From positions 1 through 37,864 of the forward strand of contig JAJZWV010000039.1 in NCBI GenBank assembly GCA_021846505.1: a DNA stretch of 37,864 bases. Reading direction: 5' to 3'. Positions 16,199-24,412 of the stretch are shown here, piece after piece. Below the pieces are notes generated by a model. It saw only the letters and a list, made by a program, of their open reading frames with translations, ran no database searches and had not been told where the DNA came from. This stretch comes from Bacillota bacterium (GTDB lineage Bacteria > Bacillota > Sulfobacillia > Sulfobacillales > JAIMBI01). A program made the translations under genes and the position numbers. Numbering within the stretch: the stretch's first letter is position 1; every line of letters starts with the position of its first letter.

Positions 16199-17302
16199 CT
16201 AGTCCGGCGGAGCCGGACTTGTCGAGGCCGGGAGCTGGCGCGCGGCTTCCGCGGCTGCCCGGCCCCAGGGCTTGACCGTGCGCGGGCCGCGCCGCGCGCG
16301 ATCCGCCCACACGGACGGCTCGCGCAGCTCCGCTAGCGTGTGGAACCATTCGGACTGCGACCGCATGCTCAGCACGGCCCCCCGCTGCGCTGGCGAGAGC
16401 CCGCTGAGACCCACCCGCCAGCCCACCACCGGCCGGCCGTAGGCCAGCCCCTCCAGCACCTTGGTGGGGGTGCCGGCCCCCACCAGGATGGGCGCCACCA
16501 CCACCCCGGCCGCCCGATAGCACTGCTCCAGCTCCTGGGCATCCACCAGCCCCTTCCCGGTCAAGCCGGGCCGCTTGATGCGCTCGGTGCCTTTGCCGAC
16601 CAGCGTCAGGTGAAAATGCTGCCGCACGAGGACCGGCCACAGCTGCTCTAGAAAATGGGACAGCCCCATGCGGTTGGGCGCGTATTCCAAATTGCCCACA
16701 AACAGCAGCTGCGCCGGATCGGCAGGCGGCAGCGGCTTGACCCGCGGCACGCCATTCTCCACCACCCTCACGTGGGGCACGCCGCGCTCGCGCAGCCACT
16801 CGGCGTCTCGCCCCGCCGCCACCCACACCTCGTCAAATTGGCGGGCCAGCCGAACTTCCTCAGGGCCCACGCCCAAAAGCCCCACGCGATGCGGCGTCCA
16901 CTCCCACAGCATGAACTCCGAAAGATAGAGGCCCAGGCTGTCGGTCAAGTCCAGCAGGTGGAATCGGCCGGGGACCGCCAGCGCCCAATATGCACATTTG
17001 AGCTGAAAGCCGGCCACAAGGTCGTACGCCCCCTCCACGGCCGGCGGATGGCCGCGATAGCCTGCCATCGCCAGCGGAAAGTGGCGGCGCACCAAGCTGT
17101 TCCAGCGCGCCCGGCGCCGCGCGGCCTCCGGCAGCGGAAAGTGGGGGTGCTCGCCGCGGTGCACCCCTCCCCACTGCAGCATCGTTACGTCAAAAACATC
17201 ACTTAATCCGCTCCACAAACCCCAGGCGCGCCACTGATCCCCCTGGCGCGGGTCAGTGGGATCGACGGCCGTCAGCATCACGGCCTTCGCTGCCTTGCTC
17301 AT
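16199..17302 (-). CDS. GT4-type glycosyltransferase
   Basis: A 367-residue predicted glycosyltransferase of the GT-B fold, GT4-like. The N-terminal acceptor domain (about 1-195) leads into the C-terminal donor domain. LLFVGNLEYAPN (about 213-224) marks the start of that domain, LTLVGKG follows, and APILVGAGTPTKVLEGLAYGRPVVG is the nucleotide-sugar binding loop in the E-x7-E region. It resembles sugar transferases found in exopolysaccharide loci. The ATG at 17302 is preceded by GGAGGAGG at six bases, although this makes it overlap the upstream GT gene by 50 bases. A later in-frame ATG at 17278 is possible but has no such site. Donor and linkage are unknown. Confidence 0.86.
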   Translation of the reverse strand: MSKAAKAVMLTAVDPTDPRQGDQWRAWGLWSGLSDVFDVTMLQWGGVHRGEHPHFPLPEAARRRARWNSLVRRHFPLAMAGYRGHPPAVEGAYDLVAGFQLKCAYWALAVPGRFHLLDLTDSLGLYLSEFMLWEWTPHRVGLLGVGPEEVRLARQFDEVWVAAGRDAEWLRERGVPHVRVVENGVPRVKPLPPADPAQLLFVGNLEYAPNRMGLSHFLEQLWPVLVRQHFHLTLVGKGTERIKRPGLTGKGLVDAQELEQCYRAAGVVVAPILVGAGTPTKVLEGLAYGRPVVGWRVGLSGLSPAQRGAVLSMRSQSEWFHTLAELREPSVWADRARRGPRTVKPWGRAAAEAARQLPASTSPAPPD

Positions 17303-18356
17303 GACTGGCCTCCTCCAACACCTGGGCCGTCCGGGTCACCATCTGCGCCAAGTCAAAGTGCCGCACGACGTGTGCGCGCGCCCGCGCCGCGAACGATCCG
17401 CCGCGCCCCTCGGCCGCCCCCCTGATCGCCATTGTAAGGGATTGGGGATCGCCGGCCGGCACCACCAGGCGGGGATCCAGTGGCCGCACCACGTCGCCCA
17501 TCGCCCCCACCTCGGTCACAATCGTGGGAAGGCCATAAGCCAGCGCGTCCAGCAGGGTGTACGGCAGCCCTTCTTTCCAAGAGGGAATCGCGAGGGCGTG
17601 CAGCGGGGCGAAAAATTCGGCCGGATGGCTCTGCCACCCCAGAAACTCCGCGTCCACGCCCTGGGCCGCCGCCGCTTGGCGGTATTCGTTGGCCCCCGGC
17701 CCGTCACCGCCCACCACCAGCTGCCAGCCGGCACCCGCCGCTGCCATGGCTTGAATAAGTACGGCGAGCCCCTTTTCCGGGCCAAATCGCCCCAAAAAGC
17801 CCACGCGCCACGGCGGCCCGTGCGGCGGCTGCCAAGAGGCGGCAGGCAGAGCGACGCCGTTCGGAATGTGCGCCACTCGGCGGACGCCTGCCGCGGCCGC
17901 CCACGCTGCATCTGAGCCGCTGACCGCGATGACGGCGGCCGATCGGCGGCCCGCCCACCGCTCCAGCTCCCGGTACAGCCGGCGCTCCCAGGCGGGGCGG
18001 GTGGGGTCGGTGAATACGAAGCCATGGGCGGTGTAGACGGCCGGCACGCCCACACGCCGGGCGGCCACCCGGGCCAGCAGACCCGCCTTGGAGCTGTGGG
18101 CATGCACGACGCTGGGCCGCCACGCCCGCATGACTTCCACCAGCGCGCGGACCGCCGCCACATCCCCGCCGCCGGTCACCCGCCGGGTGAGGGCCGGCAG
18201 GTAGTGGGTGGGCCCCACCGCGGATTCCAGCCAGCGGCCGCCGCCGTGCACGACCTGCACGTCATGGCCGGCCGCCCGGAGCCCCTGGGTCAGCTCGGCC
18301 ACGTGGCGCTGGGCCCCACCCGGCTCGCCCCCGGTAATCACCTCCAGCACGCGCAT
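17253..18356 (-). CDS. GT4-family glycosyltransferase
   Basis: A 367-residue GT-B glycosyltransferase. The N-terminal glycine-rich ITGGEPGGAQRHVAEL (7-22) is the acceptor-domain signature. VHAHSSKAGLLARVAAR follows, then VAHIPNGV linking to the donor domain with VGFLGRFGPEKG and LAIPSWKEGLPYTLLDALAYG, where the E-x7-E type pair lies. The ATG at 18356 follows GAAAGAAGG; an in-frame start nine codons earlier lacks a site. It is the first gene of the minus arm of the polysaccharide locus, transcribed from the region shared with the glycosylphosphotransferase gene. It probably adds one sugar to the lipid-linked repeat unit, and donor and order are unknown. Confidence 0.9.
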   Translation of the reverse strand: MRVLEVITGGEPGGAQRHVAELTQGLRAAGHDVQVVHGGGRWLESAVGPTHYLPALTRRVTGGGDVAAVRALVEVMRAWRPSVVHAHSSKAGLLARVAARRVGVPAVYTAHGFVFTDPTRPAWERRLYRELERWAGRRSAAVIAVSGSDAAWAAAAGVRRVAHIPNGVALPAASWQPPHGPPWRVGFLGRFGPEKGLAVLIQAMAAAGAGWQLVVGGDGPGANEYRQAAAAQGVDAEFLGWQSHPAEFFAPLHALAIPSWKEGLPYTLLDALAYGLPTIVTEVGAMGDVVRPLDPRLVVPAGDPQSLTMAIRGAAEGRGGSFAARARAHVVRHFDLAQMVTRTAQVLEEASHEQGSEGRDADGRRSH

Positions 18357-18468
18357 CGAGTGCCTTCTTTCGCGAAAATGCAACCCGCCGCCCGCCGGGA
18401 GCGTTCTAGCAGCAAGCCAGATTCGGCCGCGGGGGGCAGTTTTTTACCTGCCGCTGCGTTTGCTGTCG

Positions 18469-18487
18469 ATTATACTAGGCATAAAAT
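18469..18487. promoter_or_regulatory. Overlapping divergent -10 boxes of the polysaccharide locus
   Basis: The AT-rich core holds TATAAT on the minus strand (18474 to 18469, perfect consensus). On the plus strand it holds TATACT (18471-18476) and TAAAAT (18482-18487), each five of six. Neither direction has a strong -35 box; TTGCTG at 18460-18465 is a weak partner for the second plus box. It sits between the first GT4 gene (minus, ATG 18356) and the glycosylphosphotransferase gene (plus, ATG 18519), so one site may set the output of both arms. Confidence 0.45.
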
Positions 18488-18518
18488 TCGCGGCGCGTGC
18501 CGCTGGCGAGGTGAGCGG

Positions 18519-19820
18519 ATGCGATTTGCGGGCGTGACGCGTGTGCTGCTGCCCGTAATCGACGTGGTGTTGCTCAATGCGGTCACCACCCTGGCGTTTC
18601 TGCTGCGGTTCGGCCACTTTCCGCCCGCCTACAACTGGGACGCCTACTTGCAGCTGTTTTGGTGGGACGCGCTGGCGCTGGTGCTGATTTTCAGCATTTA
18701 CGGGCTGTATCGGCCCTACCGCCAGCCCGCCCAGGATTTATCCCAGGCGGTGGGCACGGCGGTGCTGGTCAACGCGTTTGTCACACTGGCCATCACGTTT
18801 TTGGCCACCACGATTGGATTCCCCCGCTCGGTGTTTCTCATTTCGGCGGTGCTCCAGGTGCCCGTGTTTCTCATCTGGCGCCGCGTGCACCGGTCACTCA
18901 CCCTGCGTGAGGCGCCCACCATCCGGGTGCTGGCCGTGTCGGCCCCCGCGGAAGACTCCATGATGACGCGCCGCGCCGGGCAGTATCTGCCCCGCATCGC
19001 GGTGGAGCACCGCGCCTTCAACACGCCGCCGGGCGATTTGGCGGCCTATGGGCTGGTGCTGCTGAGCAGCGACGTGCCGCAAGATCTCAAAGAAAAATAT
19101 TTTATCGCCTGCCTCACGCGCGATGTGCCATGTCTGTGGACTCCCAACCAATACGATTTGCTCGCGGCGGGCGCCGAGCTGACGGCGCTGGCGGGCACCC
19201 CGTTTTTGGAGCTGCCCTCCGTCCGGCTGTCGCGCGGCTCCCTGGTGGTGAAGCGCCTGGCCGACATCGTGCTGGCGGGCCTGGGGCTCATCGTGCTGTC
19301 TCCCCTCATGGGCGTGATTGCCCTGGCCGTGCGCGCCACTTCACCGGGGCCGGTCCTGTATTGGCAGGAGCGGGTCACCGTCGGCGGCCGGGTTTTCCGC
19401 CTGGTCAAGTTTCGAACCATGCGGGGTGACGCCGAATCGGGGTCGGGGCCCGTATTGGCCGGGCTGGACGACCCCCGCGTTACGCGGCTGGGCCGGCTGC
19501 TGCGTGCGAGCCACTTGGACGAGCTCCCGCAACTTTACAATATTGTCCGCGGCGAAATGTCGCTGGTGGGCCCACGACCCGAGCGGCCGGCGTTTGTGAA
19601 TCAATTTCGGACCGAGATTGGCTACTATGATTTGCGCCACGAGCTTCCGGCGGGACTGACCGGCCCCGCCCAGGTGATGGGCGACTACTACACGCCGCCC
19701 GAGCATAAAGCCGCCTTTGACCTTTACTACGCCAAGCGGCACAGCCTCCTGCACGACTTAGCTCTGATGGTGCGCACGGCACTGGGCAGCGGGCCGCGGC
19801 GCCCTGGCCGCGGCGCGTAA
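18519..19820 (+). CDS. Polyprenyl glycosylphosphotransferase (initiating sugar transferase)
   Basis: A 433-residue WbaP/WcaJ-type enzyme. It moves a sugar-1-phosphate from a UDP-sugar to undecaprenyl phosphate, the first step of repeat-unit assembly at the inner face of the membrane. The N-terminal part has four membrane helices (about 8-30, 48-66, 78-99, 104-120) and a central soluble domain. The C-terminal catalytic domain begins with the helix KRLADIVLAGLGLIVLSPL. It has the hallmark sequences SPGPVLYWQERV, VFRLVKFRTM (292-301), the Asp334-Glu335 pair in LDELPQLYN, and SLVGPRPERP (348-357). The ATG at 18519 follows GAGGTGAG. The stop is immediately followed by the ATG of the next GT gene. 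Confidence 0.93.
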   Translation: MRFAGVTRVLLPVIDVVLLNAVTTLAFLLRFGHFPPAYNWDAYLQLFWWDALALVLIFSIYGLYRPYRQPAQDLSQAVGTAVLVNAFVTLAITFLATTIGFPRSVFLISAVLQVPVFLIWRRVHRSLTLREAPTIRVLAVSAPAEDSMMTRRAGQYLPRIAVEHRAFNTPPGDLAAYGLVLLSSDVPQDLKEKYFIACLTRDVPCLWTPNQYDLLAAGAELTALAGTPFLELPSVRLSRGSLVVKRLADIVLAGLGLIVLSPLMGVIALAVRATSPGPVLYWQERVTVGGRVFRLVKFRTMRGDAESGSGPVLAGLDDPRVTRLGRLLRASHLDELPQLYNIVRGEMSLVGPRPERPAFVNQFRTEIGYYDLRHELPAGLTGPAQVMGDYYTPPEHKAAFDLYYAKRHSLLHDLALMVRTALGSGPRRPGRGA

Positions 19821-20972
19821 ATGGGCCCCGCACAGCTAGCCGTCGGCCTAGACGCGCGCCTCCTGATGTCGGAGCCCCATCCCACCGGCGTCGGCTACTA
19901 CGCGCGCGAGCTGGCGCGGCATGTGGCACCGCTGGTCAATCTCCATCTTTACACGGATGGCCGCGGGGACGCTCCGCCAGCGAGCGGCGCCGCCACCGCG
20001 CCCGAGGGGTGGGCCGCTGAGCCCGCCACCCTGCACACCGCCCGGCGCTGGCCCGGCCTGCCTTGGCAGCAGACGGCGCTGGTGGCTGGCTTGTGGCGCC
20101 AGCGCCTGCATCTGTACCACTCGCCCAGCTTCACCCTACCTCGCTGGGCGCCGTGCCCTACGGTGGTCACCATTCACGACCTGGCGGCCCTCACGGTGCC
20201 CCAGTGGGCCAATGCCGCCAACCAGCGCTACCTGGAGCGGATGCTGCCATGGGCGGTGCGGCACGCCGACCGAGTCATCACGGTGTCTCAGCGAGTGCGC
20301 CAGGAACTGGTCACCTACTTCAGCTTGTCCGCCGCCGACGCGCGCCGGATTGTGGCCGTGGGACTCGGGGTGGATGCCGCGCGCTTTCATCGCCAGCCGC
20401 CGGAGGCCGTGGCCCAGCTGCGCCGCCGGCTGGGCCTCACCGACCCCTACTTGGTGTTTGTCGGCACCCGCGAGCCCCGAAAAAACCTGGTGCGACTGGT
20501 GACCGCGTTCAACGTGGCGCGCCGCCGCCATCCGTCGGCCATGCTGCTGCTGGTCGGGGCGCCGGGCTTCAACACCGCCGCCCTGGACCAGGTGGTGGAC
20601 CGGACGCCGGGCGTCCGCGTGGCGGACTATCTGCCCGCCGCCGACGTGCCGCTGGTGCTGCAGGGCGCTGCGGCGCTCTGCTACGTTTCCCTGTATGAGG
20701 GGTTTGGCCTGCCGGTGCTGGAGGCGATGGCGCTGGGCACCCCCGTCATCACGTCAGCGGGCACGGCCATGCAAGACGTCAGCGGAGGCCACGCGCAGTA
20801 CGTAAACCCGCTGGAGGTGGACAGCATCGCCGCCGCCCTCGACCGCGTGCTGTCAGATCCCCCCGCGCTTCAGCGCGAGGCCGCCGAGCACATGGCCTAC
20901 GCGCGATCGCTGTCGTGGAACCGGACCGCCCGGGAAACCGTCCTGGTGTACCAGCAGGCGAGCCGCCGCTGA
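19821..20972 (+). CDS. GT4-family glycosyltransferase
   Basis: A 383-residue GT-B transferase of the mannosyltransferase-like GT4 group. The N-terminus GLDARLLMSEPHPTGVGYYA (9-28) is the usual acceptor-domain start. VVTIHDLAAL, ADRVITVSQRVRQEL and YLVFVGTREPRKNL (the start of the donor domain) follow, then YVSLYEGFGLPVLEAMALGTPVI with the E-x7-E pair. Its ATG directly abuts the stop of the glycosylphosphotransferase gene, so it is co-translated with it. It shares its overall pattern with the following gene, and the two may be old duplicates. The sugar donor is not predictable. Confidence 0.92.
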   Translation: MGPAQLAVGLDARLLMSEPHPTGVGYYARELARHVAPLVNLHLYTDGRGDAPPASGAATAPEGWAAEPATLHTARRWPGLPWQQTALVAGLWRQRLHLYHSPSFTLPRWAPCPTVVTIHDLAALTVPQWANAANQRYLERMLPWAVRHADRVITVSQRVRQELVTYFSLSAADARRIVAVGLGVDAARFHRQPPEAVAQLRRRLGLTDPYLVFVGTREPRKNLVRLVTAFNVARRRHPSAMLLLVGAPGFNTAALDQVVDRTPGVRVADYLPAADVPLVLQGAAALCYVSLYEGFGLPVLEAMALGTPVITSAGTAMQDVSGGHAQYVNPLEVDSIAAALDRVLSDPPALQREAAEHMAYARSLSWNRTARETVLVYQQASRR

Positions 20973-20973
20973 C

Positions 20974-22110
20974 ATGATCACGGTGGGGCTGGACGCGCGC
21001 TACGGCGTGCTGGCGCATCGGCGGGGCATTGGGGTGTACGTGCACCAGCTGCTGGCCGCGTGGCACGCGGCGCCGCCGGACGGATTTACCTGCGTGGCGT
21101 TCACTGACGGCCGCGCCGATGCGGGCGTGATGCGCGCTTTGGCGGGGCCGCGCCTGAGCTTTCGGACGCTGTCGGTGGAGCCGTTCGCGCGCTGGGAGCA
21201 GTGGGCGTGGCCCCGCGCCGTGAGAGAGTGCGGCTGCGACTTAATCCATGGAACGGCCAACATCGGCCCGCCGCTCTCAGGGCCGCCGCTGGTGCTGACG
21301 CTGCACGACGTCATCGAGTGGCACCGGGGCCGGGACTTCGCCGACCGCCTGACGCCACGGCACCGCCTCTCGCGCCTGTATCGCATGCGCGCCATGGCGG
21401 CGTCGGCTCGCCAGGCTGCGGAGGTGATCACGGTGTCTCAGCATGCACGCCGAGACATGGTGGCCACGCTGGGGCTGGATGATCGGCGGATCACCGTCAT
21501 TCCGCTGGCACCCAGCCCCCCCGGCGAGGCGCCCGACGCGCTCGCACCTCTGCGGCTGGGCGTCACGACCCCGTATGCATTTGCGCTGGGGGCACTGGAC
21601 GCGCGCAAGAATGCCGCGCTGCTGTGGCAGGTGTTTTCCACCCCCGCGCCCGCAGCGCTCGCGCTGGTGGGCTTCGAGCCGCCGGCGCTCCGGCAGGCCG
21701 CGCTGGCGGCCACTCGCACACCCCAAGTGGTGGTCGCGGGGTTTGTGAGCGAAGGCGTGCGCGCCGGCCTGTTGGCGGGGAGCACCGCGTTTTTGTACCC
21801 ATCGCTCTACGAGGGCTTTGGATTGCCCGCGCTGGAGGCGATGGCCGCCGGCATACCCACGCTGGTCGCGGCCGGCACCGCCGCCGACGAGGTGACGGCG
21901 CCCGGCGCCTGGGCGCTGGACCCTCACGATGCGAGCGCCTGGCGCGCGGCGCTGACACAGTTGGTCGCGGACCCCGCGCTGGCGGCAGATTGGGGCATGC
22001 GCGGCCGCCGCGTGGCCGAGCAGTATCGGTGGGCCGACACGGTGCGGGCCACCTGGGCGGTGTATCGCCGCGCGGCGGGACAGGGTGGCGGCGGATGGCG
22101 CGGTGCCTGA
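20974..22110 (+). CDS. GT4-family glycosyltransferase
   Basis: A 378-residue GT-B transferase. The N-terminal GLDARYGVLAHRRGIGVYVH (5-24) parallels its upstream neighbour, followed by LVLTLHDVIEWH, AAEVITVSQHARRDM and the donor domain with ALGALDARKN and YPSLYEGFGLPALEAMAAGIPTLV (E-x7-E). The ATG at 20974 is one base after the previous stop. Both plus-strand GT4 genes sit directly after the initiating transferase, suggesting they add the second and third sugars, though order cannot be read from sequence. The gene ends in a glycine/arginine-rich tail. A gap of 153 bases with its own promoter separates it from the DUF2079 gene. Confidence 0.92.
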   Translation: MITVGLDARYGVLAHRRGIGVYVHQLLAAWHAAPPDGFTCVAFTDGRADAGVMRALAGPRLSFRTLSVEPFARWEQWAWPRAVRECGCDLIHGTANIGPPLSGPPLVLTLHDVIEWHRGRDFADRLTPRHRLSRLYRMRAMAASARQAAEVITVSQHARRDMVATLGLDDRRITVIPLAPSPPGEAPDALAPLRLGVTTPYAFALGALDARKNAALLWQVFSTPAPAALALVGFEPPALRQAALAATRTPQVVVAGFVSEGVRAGLLAGSTAFLYPSLYEGFGLPALEAMAAGIPTLVAAGTAADEVTAPGAWALDPHDASAWRAALTQLVADPALAADWGMRGRRVAEQYRWADTVRATWAVYRRAAGQGGGGWRGA

Positions 22111-22139
22111 CGATATCCGTGGAGGCACACGCGGGTGCG

Positions 22140-22148
22140 TGCTACAAT
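22140..22148 (+). promoter_or_regulatory. Extended -10 promoter before the DUF2079 gene
   Basis: TGC-TACAAT gives an extended -10 element with five of six bases matching TATAAT at 22143-22148. No good -35 box precedes it, which extended -10 promoters tolerate. It lies 115 bases before the ATG at 22264, in the only sizeable gap of the plus arm, so the DUF2079 and ABC exporter genes may be transcribed separately from the upstream GT genes. Confidence 0.45.
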
Positions 22149-22263
22149 CGGCACGCATCGACGGGATTCACCTAACCGCGTCCGCGCGCGACAGTACGCC
22201 TGCGCGGCCGCCATCGGCCCGCGGTCTGGGAGCCCGTGAGTCCAAGCGAGGGGGAGGCAGCGC

Positions 22264-23586
22264 ATGCCCGCCGAGGAATATCGGGGGTCGGCCGGCTGGC
22301 GCGTGGTGATTGCGGTGGCCGTGGCTGCCCTGACCGGGCTCGTCTCCCTGGTGCGCTACGAGTTGTTTCGCAGTGGCGCGAGCTTGCCATACTACGTTCA
22401 GGCGCTTTACGCCCTGGCCCACCAGGGGCCGGCCGCCGTGTCGTCGTGGGCGTCCCATCAGCCGATCTTGGGCGTGCACGGCCCCTTAATTTTGCTCCCG
22501 CTCAGCTACCTCATGGCGGGGGGCGGGCTGGGACTGGTGCTGGTGGTGCAAGCCGCCGCGGTGGGCATTGGGTTTGTCTATCTGGATGACTGGCTGGCCG
22601 CACAGGACACTCCTTGGCCTCGGCGCCGGGTGATGGGATGGGCTTACCTGCTGTCCTCGCTGCTGTGGGGCATGGTGGGACAAGATTTTCATCCGCTGGT
22701 GCTGGCCGTGCCGGCCTTGATGGCCGCGGCAACTCTGTTGGACCGCGGCCGGGTCGCCGCCGGCCTCGTCGCGCTCACCGTGGCGCTGCTGTGTGGATTT
22801 TCCCTGCTGCCGGCCGCCCTGGTGCTGGCACTGGTGCTGGCCGCCCGCCAGCGGCCCGCAGCGGCTCTGGCCGCCGCCGCCTGGTCCGCGGCCGCCACCC
22901 TAGCGGCCCTGTCCGCCACCGGCGCCCGCCTGGCCGTCCTCCTTGGCCTGCCGGCCCACCTCGCGGCCCCGGCAGCCACCAGCCACGTGGCCCTGTATGT
23001 GGGCTATCTCCTGGTGCCGGTGCTCGTGTTTGGCGTGTCGGCCGGGACGCTGTGGCTGCTGCCCGCTCTTTGGATCATGGCCGTGAACATCGGCATCGGC
23101 ACCCCCGCCGCCACGTCGCCGTTTGCCAGCGCCAGCGCGTTGGCCGCCCCCTTTCTGCTGCTGGCTTTGGCGGCCACCTTGGCCGATGGGCGGTTTTGGC
23201 GCTGGCGGCGGCTGTCGCTGGCCGTCTACGTGCTGATGTTTGTCATCTTTCTGGGCCACGAGGCGGGGCTGCGCCACGACGGGCCGCCGCTGGGCCAGCT
23301 GACAGCGGTCACCACCGCCATGGCGGTGGTGCCGGCTCATGCCACGGTCGTGACCGTGCCATACGCGGCGGCGCATCTGGGAGCCCGGGCCCACCTGCTG
23401 CCGCTTGTCGGGGCGCGGCTGTGGCCCGCGCACAGCTACGTGGTCGTGGACACCACGTACACCGCGCCCATCCCGGCGGGCGCGCTGCCGCCGGCGCTGG
23501 CTCGCTTGAAGCGCGACGCCAAAATAAAATACTCGTTTGATGGGATGTGGGTGTTTTATCTCCCGCACCAAGAGAGGGGGCTCTGA
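22264..23586 (+). CDS. DUF2079-like polytopic membrane protein
   Basis: A 440-residue protein with about nine to ten membrane helices. The pattern of the first 200 residues matches DUF2079. It has LVRYELF followed by a Tyr-Tyr-x-Gln-Ala-Leu-Tyr run, then HQPILGVHGPLILLPLSYL, a helix rich in Leu and Ala, and AYLLSSLLWGMVGQDFHPLVLAVPALM, the family's Asp-Phe-His-Pro motif. The C-terminal 80 residues form a soluble domain ending near VFYLPHQ. DUF2079 proteins resemble GT-C glycosyltransferases in layout but have no settled function. GGGGGAGG stands six bases before the ATG. It is one base upstream of the ABC permease gene, so it is likely translated together with the export system. A role in modifying or handling the exported glycan is inference. 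Confidence 0.78.
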   Translation: MPAEEYRGSAGWRVVIAVAVAALTGLVSLVRYELFRSGASLPYYVQALYALAHQGPAAVSSWASHQPILGVHGPLILLPLSYLMAGGGLGLVLVVQAAAVGIGFVYLDDWLAAQDTPWPRRRVMGWAYLLSSLLWGMVGQDFHPLVLAVPALMAAATLLDRGRVAAGLVALTVALLCGFSLLPAALVLALVLAARQRPAAALAAAAWSAAATLAALSATGARLAVLLGLPAHLAAPAATSHVALYVGYLLVPVLVFGVSAGTLWLLPALWIMAVNIGIGTPAATSPFASASALAAPFLLLALAATLADGRFWRWRRLSLAVYVLMFVIFLGHEAGLRHDGPPLGQLTAVTTAMAVVPAHATVVTVPYAAAHLGARAHLLPLVGARLWPAHSYVVVDTTYTAPIPAGALPPALARLKRDAKIKYSFDGMWVFYLPHQERGL

Positions 23587-23587
23587 C

Positions 23588-24412
23588 ATGGCTGTCGCGC
23601 AGGTGGGGGAGCGGCTGACGGTGCTGGAGCGGGTCCTGCCGCACGACCTCCTCCGCTGGGTGGAGCTTATTCGGAACCTTGCGGTGCGCGACGTGGAGAC
23701 ACGCTACAAGCATTCGCTGCTGGGCTTGTACTGGACGCTGATCAACCCGCTGGTCACCGCCCTGATTTTCTCGTTTGTGTTTCAGGACATCTTTCATGCC
23801 ACGTCCAAGCCCATCCCGTACGTGGTGTTTCTGCTGTCCGGGCTCACCTTTTGGAACTTCTTCAACAACGGGGTGTACTCGGCCACCTCAAGCGTCACCG
23901 GCAATGCCCAGCTGCTGGCCAAGCTGTATTTTCCGCGGGTGGTGCTGCCCACGGCCGCGGTGCTGGCCCGCCTGATTGACTTTGCGTTTGGCCTGGTGAT
24001 TCTCCTGGTGTTTTTCGCCCTCTACCGGGTGCCGCTCCACTGGGCGGGCTTCATCCTGATTGCCCCCATCCTGCTGCTGCAAGTCGTGTTCACCATGGGC
24101 ATCGCGTTTATCACCTCGGCCCTGAACGTGCTGTACAGGGACATGAGCCAGCTGATTGGCCTCTTGCTGATGGTGTGGATGTACATGTCCCCCGTCATGT
24201 TTCACCCGTCCAGCGCTCCGGCCGAGCTTCGCCTGGTGTTTTACATCAACCCCATCGGCGCGATGATTTCGGCCGAGAAGGATCTGCTGTTCACCGGCCA
24301 GGTGACACATCCCCTGTATCTTTGGTTTGCGGTGCTGTGGACCTTTTTGGTTTACGCCGCCGGCTTGCGATTGTTCAAGCGCATTGAGCCGCTGTTCGCG
24401 GAGGTGATGTGA
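23588..24412 (+). CDS. ABC-2 type polysaccharide export permease (Wzm/TagG-like)
   Basis: A 274-residue permease with six membrane helices. The family-typical N-terminal amphipathic part is LAVRDVETRYKHSLLGLYWTLINPL (charged cytosolic helix, about 31-55). SFVFQDIF, PYVVFLLSGLTFWNFF and the C-terminal MYMSPVMF then FYINPIGAMI are also present. These are hallmarks of Wzm, KpsM and TagG subunits, which move lipid-linked polysaccharide across the cytoplasmic membrane. The ATG at 23588 follows the DUF2079 stop by one base, with a GAGAGGGGG site upstream. Its stop overlaps the ATPase start as TGATG, so the two subunits are made in equal amounts. The substrate is presumably the glycan built by this locus. 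Confidence 0.93.
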   Translation: MAVAQVGERLTVLERVLPHDLLRWVELIRNLAVRDVETRYKHSLLGLYWTLINPLVTALIFSFVFQDIFHATSKPIPYVVFLLSGLTFWNFFNNGVYSATSSVTGNAQLLAKLYFPRVVLPTAAVLARLIDFAFGLVILLVFFALYRVPLHWAGFILIAPILLLQVVFTMGIAFITSALNVLYRDMSQLIGLLLMVWMYMSPVMFHPSSAPAELRLVFYINPIGAMISAEKDLLFTGQVTHPLYLWFAVLWTFLVYAAGLRLFKRIEPLFAEVM

